Origin: Acholeplasma sp. OttesenSCG-928-E16
Lineage (GTDB): Bacteria > Bacillota_I > Bacilli_A > Acholeplasmatales > Acholeplasmataceae
Direction: 5' to 3'
DNA: 64,000 bases
NCBI GenBank assembly: GCA_030266845.1
Contig: JAJDIT010000002.1
Location: 62,001 to 126,000 of the forward strand
The notes under the pieces are model-generated. The model was given only the letters and a program-made list of their open reading frames with translations, was not told the DNA's origin and searched no databases. Within the stretch, counting starts at the first letter, position 1; every line of letters starts with the position of its first letter. The translations under genes were made by a program, and so were the position numbers. Below are positions 8,522-17,212 of this stretch, piece after piece.

Positions 8522-11069
8522 CGATCTTCTTCTTTATTACTTCATACTGTCTTAGATAAGATGCGTGTTTTTCTTTTTCAGCATTGACTTTTTCTTCTTT
8601 TGCCTTGCTCAAGAAAGCTTCATTATTTAACATTTTGTTACTTCTTTCGATTTCTTGTTCCAACTGCAGTTTTTGTTTTTCTAGTAACTCTTTTAATGCT
8701 TTTTTATCAATCAGTTCACTTTTTAGTATGTGAATAACTACACTATTAGAGACTAAAGTTAAGTAATCGCCTTTTGGATTTTCTAATTGAATTACTAAAT
8801 CGCTACTATTTAGGAATTTTTTTAGATATTTAATCTCTTTTTCTAGCATATCTTTATTTTCGGTAACTAAAATGATCGATAAGTTTTTTGAAGGAGCAAT
8901 ATTATTTTCGCTTCTTACATTTCTTACCTTTTGTATAATATCTTTGATACATTCAAAATCAGCAATAGACTCTTGGTCAAAAAAACCAGCTTTTGGCCAA
9001 CTTGATGTCATGATCGATAGATCATCTGAGACCTCATGATAAAGTTTTTCGGTTACAAATGGAATAAATGGATGGAGCATTTTTAAAATAGCGGTTATAA
9101 GATACAATAAGACTCCTTTTGTGTTATTGGCAGTAGCTGTTTCTTGGAGAGATAATTTAGAAAATTCGACATAATAACTCGCAAATTCATCCCATATAAA
9201 ATTGTATAAGATAGATGCCACTTCCGCAAACTCATACTTTTCATAAAGCTCATCAACACTTGATATCACCAAAGAAAGCCTTGATAAGATGTACCTATCC
9301 TTTAATTCTAAGGAAGACTCATCAAAACTAATCTTTTTGTCAGTAATATTTAGGGAAATAAACCTTGTAATATTCCAAAGTTTATTAATAAAATTCCAAC
9401 TTGACTCAACCTTGCTTTCATCAAATCTTAAGTCGGCTCCTGGAGCAGAGTTGGTAGTCAAAAAATACCTTAGGGAATCCATTCCATACTTGTTGGCTAT
9501 ATCAATCGGATCAACCCCGTTTCCATATGATTTGCTCATTTTGCGACCATCCGCAGCTCTAATCAAACCATGAATCAAGACATCCTTAAAAGGGTCTTTC
9601 CCAGTAAATTCAAGGCCTTGGAAAATCATTCTAGCTACCCAAAAGAAAATAATGTCATATCCTGTTACTAAGCAATCAGTTGGATAATACCGCTTAAAGT
9701 CGCTTGTTTCTTCTGGCCATCCAAGGGTACTAAATGGCCAAAGCGCAGAGGAAAACCAGGTATCAAGAACATCTTCATCTTGTTTCCACCCTTCTCCTGG
9801 GCATTCAGTTTGAACACTCACTTCGTTACCTTTATACCAAGCAGGTATTCGGTGCCCCCACCATAGCTGGCGAGAGATACACCAATCTTGAGTATCAGTC
9901 ATCCAGTTAAAAAAGATTTTTTTGAATCTTTCAGGGTAAAAATTAACTTTTGTTTTTAAAGCTTCTTTTGATAGAGGCTCCATTTTTAAGAACCATTGTA
10001 ATGACAACCGAGGTTCAACAACTACCCCCGTTCTTTCACTGTAACCTACTGAATTGGTATAAGGCTCAATTTTATCGACTAGAGATTTTTTTTCTAAATC
10101 AGCAATCAGTTTTTTTCTAGCCTCAAAACGGTCTAAATTCATATATTGAAATGCCATCTCATTCATCGTTCCATCCTCGTTCATGCAAAGAGGCATATTT
10201 AAATTGTGACGAACTCCAACTTCAAAGTCATTTGGATCATGAGCCGGTGTTACCTTTACGACTCCAGTCCCAAACTCTTTGTCGACATAATCATCAAAAA
10301 TGATAGGAATCATAACATTGGTTCCCGGAATATAAACTGATTTACCGACAAGGTGCTGATATCTTTCATCCTCTGGATGCACCATTACCGCTTGATCAGC
10401 AAAGCAGGTCTCTGGTCTGGTAGTCGCCACTACTAAATATGATGATCCGTCCACAAATGGATAACGTAAGTAATACAAAAAACCTTCTGTTTCTTTATGT
10501 TCTACTTCAATATTCGAAAGAGCGGTTTTTGCTTGTGGATCCCAATTGATAATCCTGTTTCCACGGTATATCAAACCTTTATTATAAAGCGTAATAAATA
10601 CATGGTTAACCGCTTTGTTTAGCCCTTGATCTAGGGTGAATCTTTCTTTTGAATAGTCAACTGAGATACCCTCAACCCTCCACTGTTCGTGAATTAATTT
10701 TTCATACTCTTCTTTCCATTTAAAAGCTCTTTCTAAAAATCCTTCTCTACCTAGAGAAAAACGATCAGTCCCTTCAGTTTTTAGTCTTTCCTCTATCTTA
10801 GCTTGGGTAGCAATACCAGCATGATCCATGCCTGGCAAAAAGAGTGCATCATACCCTTGCATCCTCTTTCTTCTAATTATAATATCTTGTAAAGTGTTAT
10901 CCCAAGCATGACCCAAATGCAACTTACCAGTTACATTAGGTGGTGGAATGACTAAACAATAAGGCTTTTTTTCTTGTCCCTTTGCCTTGAAAAGATCATT
11001 TTCAATCCAAAAATCATAGATTGATGATTCAATTTCGCTTGGATTATATTTTGTTTTTAATTGACTCAT
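8508..11069 (-). CDS. valS: Valyl-tRNA synthetase
   Basis: Class I aminoacyl-tRNA synthetase charging tRNA-Val, 853 residues, slightly short for the family. The HIGH-type motif HLGHA lies in the first 60 residues, and the editing CP1 domain includes TTRPET. The KMSKS motif (DGRKMSKSYGNG) precedes the anticodon-binding domain, and a C-terminal Lys/Glu coiled-coil arm of about 65 residues closes the protein. It overlaps the preceding acetyltransferase gene by an ATGA junction and lies downstream of a T-box. Valine starvation is therefore expected to raise expression. Confidence 0.97.
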   Translation of the reverse strand: MSQLKTKYNPSEIESSIYDFWIENDLFKAKGQEKKPYCLVIPPPNVTGKLHLGHAWDNTLQDIIIRRKRMQGYDALFLPGMDHAGIATQAKIEERLKTEGTDRFSLGREGFLERAFKWKEEYEKLIHEQWRVEGISVDYSKERFTLDQGLNKAVNHVFITLYNKGLIYRGNRIINWDPQAKTALSNIEVEHKETEGFLYYLRYPFVDGSSYLVVATTRPETCFADQAVMVHPEDERYQHLVGKSVYIPGTNVMIPIIFDDYVDKEFGTGVVKVTPAHDPNDFEVGVRHNLNMPLCMNEDGTMNEMAFQYMNLDRFEARKKLIADLEKKSLVDKIEPYTNSVGYSERTGVVVEPRLSLQWFLKMEPLSKEALKTKVNFYPERFKKIFFNWMTDTQDWCISRQLWWGHRIPAWYKGNEVSVQTECPGEGWKQDEDVLDTWFSSALWPFSTLGWPEETSDFKRYYPTDCLVTGYDIIFFWVARMIFQGLEFTGKDPFKDVLIHGLIRAADGRKMSKSYGNGVDPIDIANKYGMDSLRYFLTTNSAPGADLRFDESKVESSWNFINKLWNITRFISLNITDKKISFDESSLELKDRYILSRLSLVISSVDELYEKYEFAEVASILYNFIWDEFASYYVEFSKLSLQETATANNTKGVLLYLITAILKMLHPFIPFVTEKLYHEVSDDLSIMTSSWPKAGFFDQESIADFECIKDIIQKVRNVRSENNIAPSKNLSIILVTENKDMLEKEIKYLKKFLNSSDLVIQLENPKGDYLTLVSNSVVIHILKSELIDKKALKELLEKQKLQLEQEIERSNKMLNNEAFLSKAKEEKVNAEKEKHASYLRQYEVIKKKIDETI

Positions 11070-11590
11070 TTCTTTCCCTCGTAATCTTTTTTTGTTAATA
11101 TGTTGTATATTTGCTTATTAGAATATGTTTTATATTTTTCATCTGATACAGTCCTTAAATATCTAAATCCTAGTTTTTCAATTACTCTTTTACTTTGAGT
11201 ATTAAAAGAAAAGTATCCACAGTAAATTCTTTTTATTAAAGGATCCTTAAATAGCTCATCAATAACTGCTCTTGCTGCCTCAACTGCTATTCCTTGCCCC
11301 CAATAGTCATCAGAGATTACATACCCCAATTCCTTTGCCTCATCATCCTCTAAATAAGGATGAATGCCGATTGTTCCAATCATCTTTTTATTTTCCTTAT
11401 AGATAATGGCATACACTTCATCATTAATAATCATATCAGTTAATATGAACTCTGATTCTGCAAGGCTTAAATGTGGACTCCAACCAGCCATTGGTCCAAT
11501 ATTTGGTTTTTTTGCATAGTAGTTAAAATCTCTTAAATCCTCAATTTCGGGTTTTCTTAATAATAATCTTTTAGTTTCTATTGATTTCAT
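11066..11590 (-). CDS. GNAT N-acetyltransferase, RimJ/RimL type
   Basis: A 174-residue acetyl-CoA-dependent acyltransferase of the RimJ/RimL subgroup: TKRLLLRKPEIED start, GYVISDDYWGQGIAVEA acetyl-CoA loop, and the KLGFRYLRT C-terminal motif. These enzymes acetylate protein N-termini or small amines; the substrate here is unknown. It is the first gene after the T-box and its stop overlaps the valS ATG, so it is controlled by uncharged tRNA-Val. This is an unusual place for an acetyltransferase. A clear AGGAG precedes the ATG. Confidence 0.88.
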   Translation of the reverse strand: MKSIETKRLLLRKPEIEDLRDFNYYAKKPNIGPMAGWSPHLSLAESEFILTDMIINDEVYAIIYKENKKMIGTIGIHPYLEDDEAKELGYVISDDYWGQGIAVEAARAVIDELFKDPLIKRIYCGYFSFNTQSKRVIEKLGFRYLRTVSDEKYKTYSNKQIYNILTKKDYEGKK

Positions 11591-11601
11591 TTAATCTCCT
11601 A

Positions 11602-11633
11602 TAAAAAATCGCCCTTAAAAAAACTTAAGGACG
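11602..11633 (-). terminator. T-box terminator hairpin
   Basis: CGTCCTTAAG pairs with CTTAAGGGCG (two G-U pairs) and is followed by T6. It lies directly after the T-box motif and before the acetyltransferase ribosome binding site. Confidence 0.85.
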
Positions 11634-11826
11634 AAAAATATCGCGGTACCACCTTACTTCTAGATGACTCTAGCACTTTAATAGCTGTAACGGGCATTCC
11701 CGGAAATAACTACTTTCTTCATCATTTCGACTCCAAGGCGACAATTACTAGTTTTCAATATGGTATTTCCACCAACTACCACTCTCTATATTTTACTTCT
11801 AGTAAAACTCCTCTTCCTCATCTGTA
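11602..11826 (-). promoter_or_regulatory. T-box riboswitch leader (valine type) for acetyltransferase-valS-folC
   Basis: The minus-strand leader contains the T-box signature GGTGGTACCGCG at about 11653-11642, an upstream stem I region with AGAGAG and GTTGGTGGAAATACC, and a terminator hairpin that can be replaced by an antiterminator. Uncharged tRNA pairs with the specifier and the T-box, letting transcription continue. A GTC triplet at 11731-11729 followed by G is a suitable valine specifier and agrees with valS downstream. I did not fold stem I, so the specifier position is an inference. Confidence 0.9.
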
Positions 11827-11831
11827 GGATT

Positions 11832-11860
11832 ATTTTAACATATGTTAGATCATTATTCAA
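11832..11860 (-). promoter_or_regulatory. Promoter of the T-box/valS transcription unit
   Basis: TTGAAT at 11860-11855 and TAAAAT at 11837-11832 with a 17-base spacer. The -35 box lies in the last codons of ysxC. The predicted start near 11825 matches the beginning of the T-box leader. Confidence 0.75.
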
Positions 11861-12413
11861 CTAAGAGATTAGTGATTTCTGCAATTCCTTCCTTGGTTTC
11901 GCTAGAACAAACATAAAGCATTTTCGGATCATTTAGAACTGATTTAATTTCTTTTAACCTTTTTACTTGTTCGCTTCTTTTCACTTTATCTTTTTTGGTA
12001 CATATTAAAATGACTTGATGATTAAAACTACTTAAATATTGATATACTTCTTGGTCTTCCTTTGTTGGGCCAACTTTAAAATCAATTAGCAAAAATATAT
12101 ATTTAAAAACCATTTTTTTGATAAAATTATCGATCATTGAAACAAACTCTTCTTTTTGTCCCTTGCTTCTTCTTGCGTAACCATAACCAGGAGCATCAAC
12201 TAAGTAAATATTTTGGTTGATAAGATAATAGTTTAGTGTTATTGTCTTTCCAGGTGTTTGGGAAACCCGAGCTAGTGATTTTCGGTTTGTAACTGCATTA
12301 ATAAAAGAGCTTTTACCAACATTACTTCTACCAAGTAATAAAACACTCTCTAAATCTATCAGTGCTTCCCGAAAATCAACGACGCTTTTGATGAATTCTG
12401 CTTTTTTAATCAT
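11853..12413 (-). CDS. ysxC: Ribosome biogenesis GTPase EngB/YsxC
   Basis: Small TrmE-Era-EngA-like GTPase needed for 50S subunit assembly, 186 residues and a complete single domain. G1 is GRSNVGKSS (about residues 28-36), switch II DAPGYGYA, and the base-specificity motif is CTKKDK. A GGGTGA-type ribosome binding site precedes the ATG. It lies between lon and the T-box unit, as in Bacillus. A terminator after lon separates it from that gene, so it must have its own weak promoter or rely on read-through. Confidence 0.95.
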   Translation of the reverse strand: MIKKAEFIKSVVDFREALIDLESVLLLGRSNVGKSSFINAVTNRKSLARVSQTPGKTITLNYYLINQNIYLVDAPGYGYARRSKGQKEEFVSMIDNFIKKMVFKYIFLLIDFKVGPTKEDQEVYQYLSSFNHQVILICTKKDKVKRSEQVKRLKEIKSVLNDPKMLYVCSSETKEGIAEITNLLVE

Positions 12414-12450
12414 TAAATCACCCTTTTATATATTACTTTATTTTTCTTTA

Positions 12451-12487
12451 AATAAAAAGAGTTTATGGCATAAACTCTTTTTTTATC
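12451..12487 (-). terminator. Intrinsic terminator after lon
   Basis: AAAAAGAGTTTA...TAAACTCTTTTT forms a 12-bp stem closed by a short loop (TGGCA region) followed by a T-run on the minus strand, starting at the lon stop codon. Confidence 0.85.
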
Positions 12488-14806
12488 TTATCTAAATGCG
12501 TTACTAAATACTTCTGAAACTAAAGATACTGGAATAATTGTTAACTCTTTTTTTACTTCATCTGGAATATCATCAATGTCTCTTTGATTTTCAAAAGGAA
12601 TCAAAATTGTCTTTAATCCGCTTCTGTGAGCAGCAATTGATTTTTCTCTTAATCCTCCAATCGGCAACACTTCACCTCTTAAAGTGATCTCTCCTGTCAT
12701 TCCAACATCTTTTTTAATATATTTTTGGCTTACTGCCGAATAGATTGCCGTGGCAATTGTAATACCAGCGGATGGTCCATCTTTAGGGATTGCTCCTTCA
12801 GGTACATGGACATGAAAGTCATTTTCTAAGAAAATAGTTGGGTCAATTCCAAAATTAACCGCATTCGCTTTGACATAGCTTAGTGCTGTCATCGCCGATT
12901 CTTTCATTACATCACCAAGTTTACCTGTTAATACAATACTACCTTTTCCCTTGTAGTAGGTTACTTCAACTGGCAATGTATCACCACCGAAGGCTGTATA
13001 TGCCAAACCGGTAGCTGTCCCGATTCGATCTTTTAAGTCTGCTAGATTATGCATGAATTTTGGTTTCCCGATGTAATCTACAATGTTTTTTATATCGATG
13101 CTGACATTTTCTTTTCCTTCAATTAGAATTTCCTTAATGGCTTTTCTAATTAGAGAGCCTAAATATCTGGATAACTCACGAACTCCTGCCTCTCTAGTGT
13201 AGTGTTGAATTATGTAATAAATTGCTTCATCAGAGATTTTAAACTCTTTATTTGTTACTCCATGAGCTGCTAATTGCTTTGGAATTAAATGCCTAATTGC
13301 AATTTGAAACTTTTCATGTTCTGTATAAGAACTTAATTCAACAATTTCCATTCTATCTCTAAGAGGAGCTGGTACATTTTCTAAATAATTGGCAGTAGTG
13401 ATAAAAAGAACTTGTGATAAGTCATACGGTTCTTCAAGATAATGGTCACTAAAACGAGCATTTTGTTCTGGATCTAAAACTTCAAGCATCGCAGATGCTG
13501 GATCTCCTTTATAATCTGATGACATCTTGTCAATTTCATCTAATAAGAAAACAGGATTTACTGTTCCGGCATCTTTCATACCTTTTAGTATTCTACCAGG
13601 CATAGCTCCAATATAAGTTCTTCTATGTCCCCTGATTTCTGACTCATCTTTTACTCCACCAAGTGATTGTTTGACAAATTTTCTTCCAAGAGCATCTGCA
13701 ATTGAGATGGCCAATGAAGTTTTCCCTACTCCTGGAGGCCCAGCCAAACAAAGAATTGTTTGTGGATTCTTTTTAGTTTTTATTTTAACAGCTAAATACT
13801 CGATTATTCTTTCTTTAACATTTTCCAAACCATAGTGATTTTCATCTAGTTTATTTTTCACTTTTTTAAGATCATTAGAATCCTTGCTTGCTTTCTTCCA
13901 TGGAAGATCTGTTAAAAAATCAAGATAAGTCTTAATAATTCCTGATTCTGCCATTTGAGATGGTGTTGATTGATATCTTTTTAGCTCGTTGATAGCTTTT
14001 TCTTCAATGTTTTTTGGCATCTTTGAGGTTTTGATTTTTTCTCTTAATTCTTCAATTTCCTCTTCTCTTTTTGCACGGTCTCCAAGCTCATTTTGAATAG
14101 CTCGCATCTTTTCTCTTAGGTAATACTCTTTTTGATTTTCATCAATCGCTTTTTTGACTTCTTCATTTATTTTTTGTTCAATATTAGAGATCATGTTTTG
14201 TTTTTCAATATCCTCTAAAATGAATTTCAAACGTTTATTAACATCCAATTCTTCAACATATCGATATTTAGTATTTTCAGGGACCTTTAGATTAAAAGCG
14301 ATCAAATCTGCTAATTTATCTGAATCTAACCCCTTAGCAATCTTCTCATTTATTTGAGAATTATTATTCAAGACGAACTCGCCTTGTTCATTAATGGCAT
14401 TTAAAACCATCTTTAAAAGAACAGCCTCTTCCTCAGAGTCTGACGAATATCCTTTTATCTCTTCATAATCCGCAGCAAAATAAGGATCGATCAATAAAAA
14501 TTCGTTAACTTTAACTCTTGTTAAGTAATTAAACTTCACCTTATAAGTATCATTTGGCAATTTGATTTTCATAGAAATCTTCGCTAATAAACCAATCTTA
14601 TGAATATCATCGATATTAGGTTCTTCAATATATGGATTCTTTTGTATCAAAACTAATACATATTGAGAAAAAGACTTTTCAGATTCCTCGATGGCTTTTA
14701 ATGAAATTTTCCTTCCTACTTCGATCCTTGAATCATTATTTGGAAGGGGCGCCATACCTCTAACGACTACGCATGGTAAAGTTCTATATTGTGTGCTATA
14801 TTCCAT
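12488..14806 (-). CDS. lon: ATP-dependent protease Lon (LonA type)
   Basis: Cytosolic AAA+ protease for misfolded and regulatory proteins, 772 residues. It has an N-terminal substrate domain (about 1-200), a coiled-coil (200-280) and an AAA+ module with Walker A GPPGVGKTS near residue 356 and Walker B FLLDEIDK. The C-terminal Ser-Lys protease domain has Ser679 in KDGPSAG and Lys722 in LREKS, the same numbering as the Escherichia coli catalytic dyad. Its promoter is close to consensus, and half of a CIRCE-like sequence lies upstream, but no complete heat-shock operator was found. Confidence 0.97.
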   Translation of the reverse strand: MEYSTQYRTLPCVVVRGMAPLPNNDSRIEVGRKISLKAIEESEKSFSQYVLVLIQKNPYIEEPNIDDIHKIGLLAKISMKIKLPNDTYKVKFNYLTRVKVNEFLLIDPYFAADYEEIKGYSSDSEEEAVLLKMVLNAINEQGEFVLNNNSQINEKIAKGLDSDKLADLIAFNLKVPENTKYRYVEELDVNKRLKFILEDIEKQNMISNIEQKINEEVKKAIDENQKEYYLREKMRAIQNELGDRAKREEEIEELREKIKTSKMPKNIEEKAINELKRYQSTPSQMAESGIIKTYLDFLTDLPWKKASKDSNDLKKVKNKLDENHYGLENVKERIIEYLAVKIKTKKNPQTILCLAGPPGVGKTSLAISIADALGRKFVKQSLGGVKDESEIRGHRRTYIGAMPGRILKGMKDAGTVNPVFLLDEIDKMSSDYKGDPASAMLEVLDPEQNARFSDHYLEEPYDLSQVLFITTANYLENVPAPLRDRMEIVELSSYTEHEKFQIAIRHLIPKQLAAHGVTNKEFKISDEAIYYIIQHYTREAGVRELSRYLGSLIRKAIKEILIEGKENVSIDIKNIVDYIGKPKFMHNLADLKDRIGTATGLAYTAFGGDTLPVEVTYYKGKGSIVLTGKLGDVMKESAMTALSYVKANAVNFGIDPTIFLENDFHVHVPEGAIPKDGPSAGITIATAIYSAVSQKYIKKDVGMTGEITLRGEVLPIGGLREKSIAAHRSGLKTILIPFENQRDIDDIPDEVKKELTIIPVSLVSEVFSNAFR

Positions 14807-14838
14807 ATAAATCTCCTTTCACCTCTTACGGCAAGTTT

Positions 14839-14867
14839 ATTATAGCATCTGATTTAAAAATTTGCAA
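14839..14867 (-). promoter_or_regulatory. Promoter of lon
   Basis: TTGCAA at 14867-14862 and TATAAT at 14844-14839 are separated by 17 bases. The predicted start is about 25-30 bases before the lon ATG, which has an AAAGGAG site. Confidence 0.8.
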
Positions 14868-14914
14868 ACAAAGTGTATGAGTGCCAATTTTTACATATAT
14901 TCCCATTTTTCTTG

Positions 14915-14952
14915 CCTTAAAAACAATGACCGTATTCGTCATACGGTCATCT
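14915..14952 (-). terminator. Intrinsic terminator after tig
   Basis: ATGACCGTAT and ATACGGTCAT form a perfect 10-bp stem with a 5-base loop, followed on the minus strand by TTGTTTTTAA. Confidence 0.85.
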
Positions 14953-14957
14953 ATTAA

Positions 14958-16247
14958 TTATACTCTTTTAGCTGTTTCCTTTAATAGCTCAATCGCTTTA
15001 TTAAAGTCTAATTCATGTTTAATGACATCTTTTGGCAGATATTGTTTAACTTCCTTGATGTCCATATTATAATTTTTAGCGATTTCTTCATACTTTTCTT
15101 CAAATTGAACATCTTCAAATTGGAAATTTTCAACTTTAGCGATTTCCTCAAGCACTAAGGTTTCTAATACTCTTTTGCCTGCTGCCTCTTCAATTTGCTT
15201 ATCGAAGGTTTCTCTGTTTGAGCCAGTTAACTGTAAAAACATATCTAGCTCCATTCCATATTGTGAGGCTTGTTGAGTAACATTATTGGTCATTTGTTCT
15301 TTTTCTCTTTCAATCATTTCAAGAGGAACTTCGACTGTAGCATTTTTAGCTGCAAGTTCTACTAATGTATCTGCAACACGGTTACTTTCTGATTTTTTCT
15401 TTTCTGCCACTTTTTTGGCTTTAATATCTTCTTTTAGTGCATCTAGAGTTTCAATACCTTCTCTTTTTAAGGAGATAACCCATTCATCAGATAGAGTTGG
15501 TAAAGATTTCACCTTTAACTCATGTAATTTTACCTTAAAGACTACGCTTGCGCCTTTTAAATCTTCGGAATGATAATTCTTTGGAAATGTAACATTTAAG
15601 TCTCTTTCCTCACCTACTTTCATTCCTACCATTTGTTCTTCAAATCCAGGAATGAATTGATTAGATCCAATCTCTAACTCATAGTTTTCGGCCTTGCCGC
15701 CCTCAAATGGGACATTATCTTTGAAACCTTCAAAATCAAAAATAGCTAGATCACCGTTTTCTAGCGGTAACTTTTCATCTTTTGGAGTTACACTTGAATC
15801 ACTCTTTAATAAGTTGTTTAGTTCTTCATCTACTTCTTTTTGAGTTACCTTAGTATTTTCTTTTTTAACTTCTAATCCCTTGTATTCGCCAAGAATTACT
15901 TCTGGCCTTAATGCTACTTCAAAAGCAAAAGTAAATGGTTTTCCTCTTTCAATCTTTTCGATTTCTAAGTCTACCACTTTTGGATTTGAGACTATTTCTA
16001 TCGTCTCTAATTTTAATGCCTCGTCAAATTTATGTCCAAAAACATGATTTAAGGCTTCATCATATAATGATTCTACCCCATAATTTGTTTCATAAACGTT
16101 TCTTGGAACTTTACCTTTTCTAAAACCCTTTACTGTCACATCTTTTACCACATGTTCAAAAGCGTGGTCTAAACCATGCTCAAACTCTTCAGGGCTTACT
16201 TCAAAAGTTATTTTTGCACGACTTTTTTCTAATTTTTCTACTTTCAT
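14958..16247 (-). CDS. tig: Trigger factor (ribosome-associated chaperone/prolyl isomerase)
   Basis: Binds nascent chains at the ribosome exit. The 429-residue protein has an N-terminal ribosome-binding domain with the signature GFRKGKVPR, a central FKBP-like PPIase domain (about 150-245) and a helical C-terminal chaperone domain. The reading frame extends nine codons further, but ATG at 16247 has GGAGG six bases upstream and gives the conserved MKVEKLEKSR start. It precedes lon as in many Bacilli, though clpX, often found between them, is absent. Upstream TTTACA and TTTAAT 17 bases apart could be its promoter, but they are weak. Confidence 0.96.
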   Translation of the reverse strand: MKVEKLEKSRAKITFEVSPEEFEHGLDHAFEHVVKDVTVKGFRKGKVPRNVYETNYGVESLYDEALNHVFGHKFDEALKLETIEIVSNPKVVDLEIEKIERGKPFTFAFEVALRPEVILGEYKGLEVKKENTKVTQKEVDEELNNLLKSDSSVTPKDEKLPLENGDLAIFDFEGFKDNVPFEGGKAENYELEIGSNQFIPGFEEQMVGMKVGEERDLNVTFPKNYHSEDLKGASVVFKVKLHELKVKSLPTLSDEWVISLKREGIETLDALKEDIKAKKVAEKKKSESNRVADTLVELAAKNATVEVPLEMIEREKEQMTNNVTQQASQYGMELDMFLQLTGSNRETFDKQIEEAAGKRVLETLVLEEIAKVENFQFEDVQFEEKYEEIAKNYNMDIKEVKQYLPKDVIKHELDFNKAIELLKETAKRV

Positions 16248-16333
16248 TATTTTCCTCCTCCACGAAAAAACCAAAGTTATTTTATCACAAATTAAAACTT
16301 TATTAAAGCGTTATGTAAAAATACCACTTTTAC

Positions 16334-17212
16334 TCACAATAAATCAAAAATAGACAATTGTTTGTAACTATCTTTGTTATCAATTTTCTTAAGATAATTA
16401 AAAATCTCTTGGTTATCGCACATTATTCCTGCTTCAATGCATCTTTTTCTAAAATGTGCAGTTAGTTCCTTATTGTTTTTTGAATTACACTGATACATTA
16501 AACCATAGTTTTTGATATACTCATTCTTTAATGTTGGAAATAATTCATCCAGTTTCTCATAAAAATACTCTCTATTCCCATCCCTCAAGGTAAGACCTGC
16601 TCCAAAAAAGATGATTCCTTTTACTTTTGCTTCTATACAGTAATCGATAATCTTATCGATATTAAGGATAGTATCATTTAAAAAAGGTAATATCGGGCAA
16701 AACCATACAATCGTATCGATTCCTAATTCGGCAAATTGTTTTAAAACATCGACTCTTTTTTTTGTGCTAGCAACATTAGGCTCAATTTTTTTTGCTAGTT
16801 CTTCATCAAATGTAGTTAAAGTCATTTGGAGAATAAATCTTGTTTTTTTGCTTATTTTATCGATAATATCTAAATCCCTTAATATTAAGTCCGATTTAGT
16901 GAGAATAGAAATACCATGGTTAGTTTTATATACCATTTCCAATACACTTCTTGTTATTTTTAAGTCCGCCTCAGCGTTCATATAAGGATCGCTCATTGAT
17001 CCAGTCCCAATCATTACTGGATTTCTCTTTCGATTAAGCTCCATCCTTAATATTTCAACTAAATCTTCTTTGACTTCAATATCCTCAAAGGGATGATCAA
17101 ATTGATAACATTTGCTCCTTGAATCACAATAGATACATCCATGTGTAAATCCTCGATAAATGTTTAGATTGTTGGAACTCGATAATATTGACTTATACTT
17201 CTTTAGGTGCAT
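16334..17212 (-). CDS. SPL-like radical SAM protein with an altered cluster motif
   Basis: Resembles the SplB-like radical SAM family (COG1533), 292 residues. Typical features are GCIYCDSRS, the MIGTGSMSDPY motif, LQMTLTTF, and WFCPILPFLND. The family normally has three cysteines as YRGCxHGCxYC; here the first is Phe22, leaving Cys26 and Cys29, with Cys35 six residues later. The C-terminus carries QLSIF (285-289), similar to the beta-clamp-binding motif QL(S/D)LF, which hints at DNA work. It overlaps the upstream ClbS-like gene by 20 bases. Enzymatic activity is uncertain because of the missing cysteine. Confidence 0.8.
   Translation of the reverse strand: MHLKKYKSILSSSNNLNIYRGFTHGCIYCDSRSKCYQFDHPFEDIEVKEDLVEILRMELNRKRNPVMIGTGSMSDPYMNAEADLKITRSVLEMVYKTNHGISILTKSDLILRDLDIIDKISKKTRFILQMTLTTFDEELAKKIEPNVASTKKRVDVLKQFAELGIDTIVWFCPILPFLNDTILNIDKIIDYCIEAKVKGIIFFGAGLTLRDGNREYFYEKLDELFPTLKNEYIKNYGLMYQCNSKNNKELTAHFRKRCIEAGIMCDNQEIFNYLKKIDNKDSYKQLSIFDLL

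Noticed and set aside
14862-14887. CIRCE-like element (GAGTGCCAA) upstream of lon
   Set aside because: Only one half-site is present; the partner TTxGCACTC arm does not match, so it is not reported as a heat-shock operator.
16248-16274. Longer starts for tig and other genes (degV 19314, galE 31368, ABC 45992, M48 58923)
   Set aside because: They extend into promoters or neighbouring genes, lack ribosome binding sites and add residues not conserved in the families.
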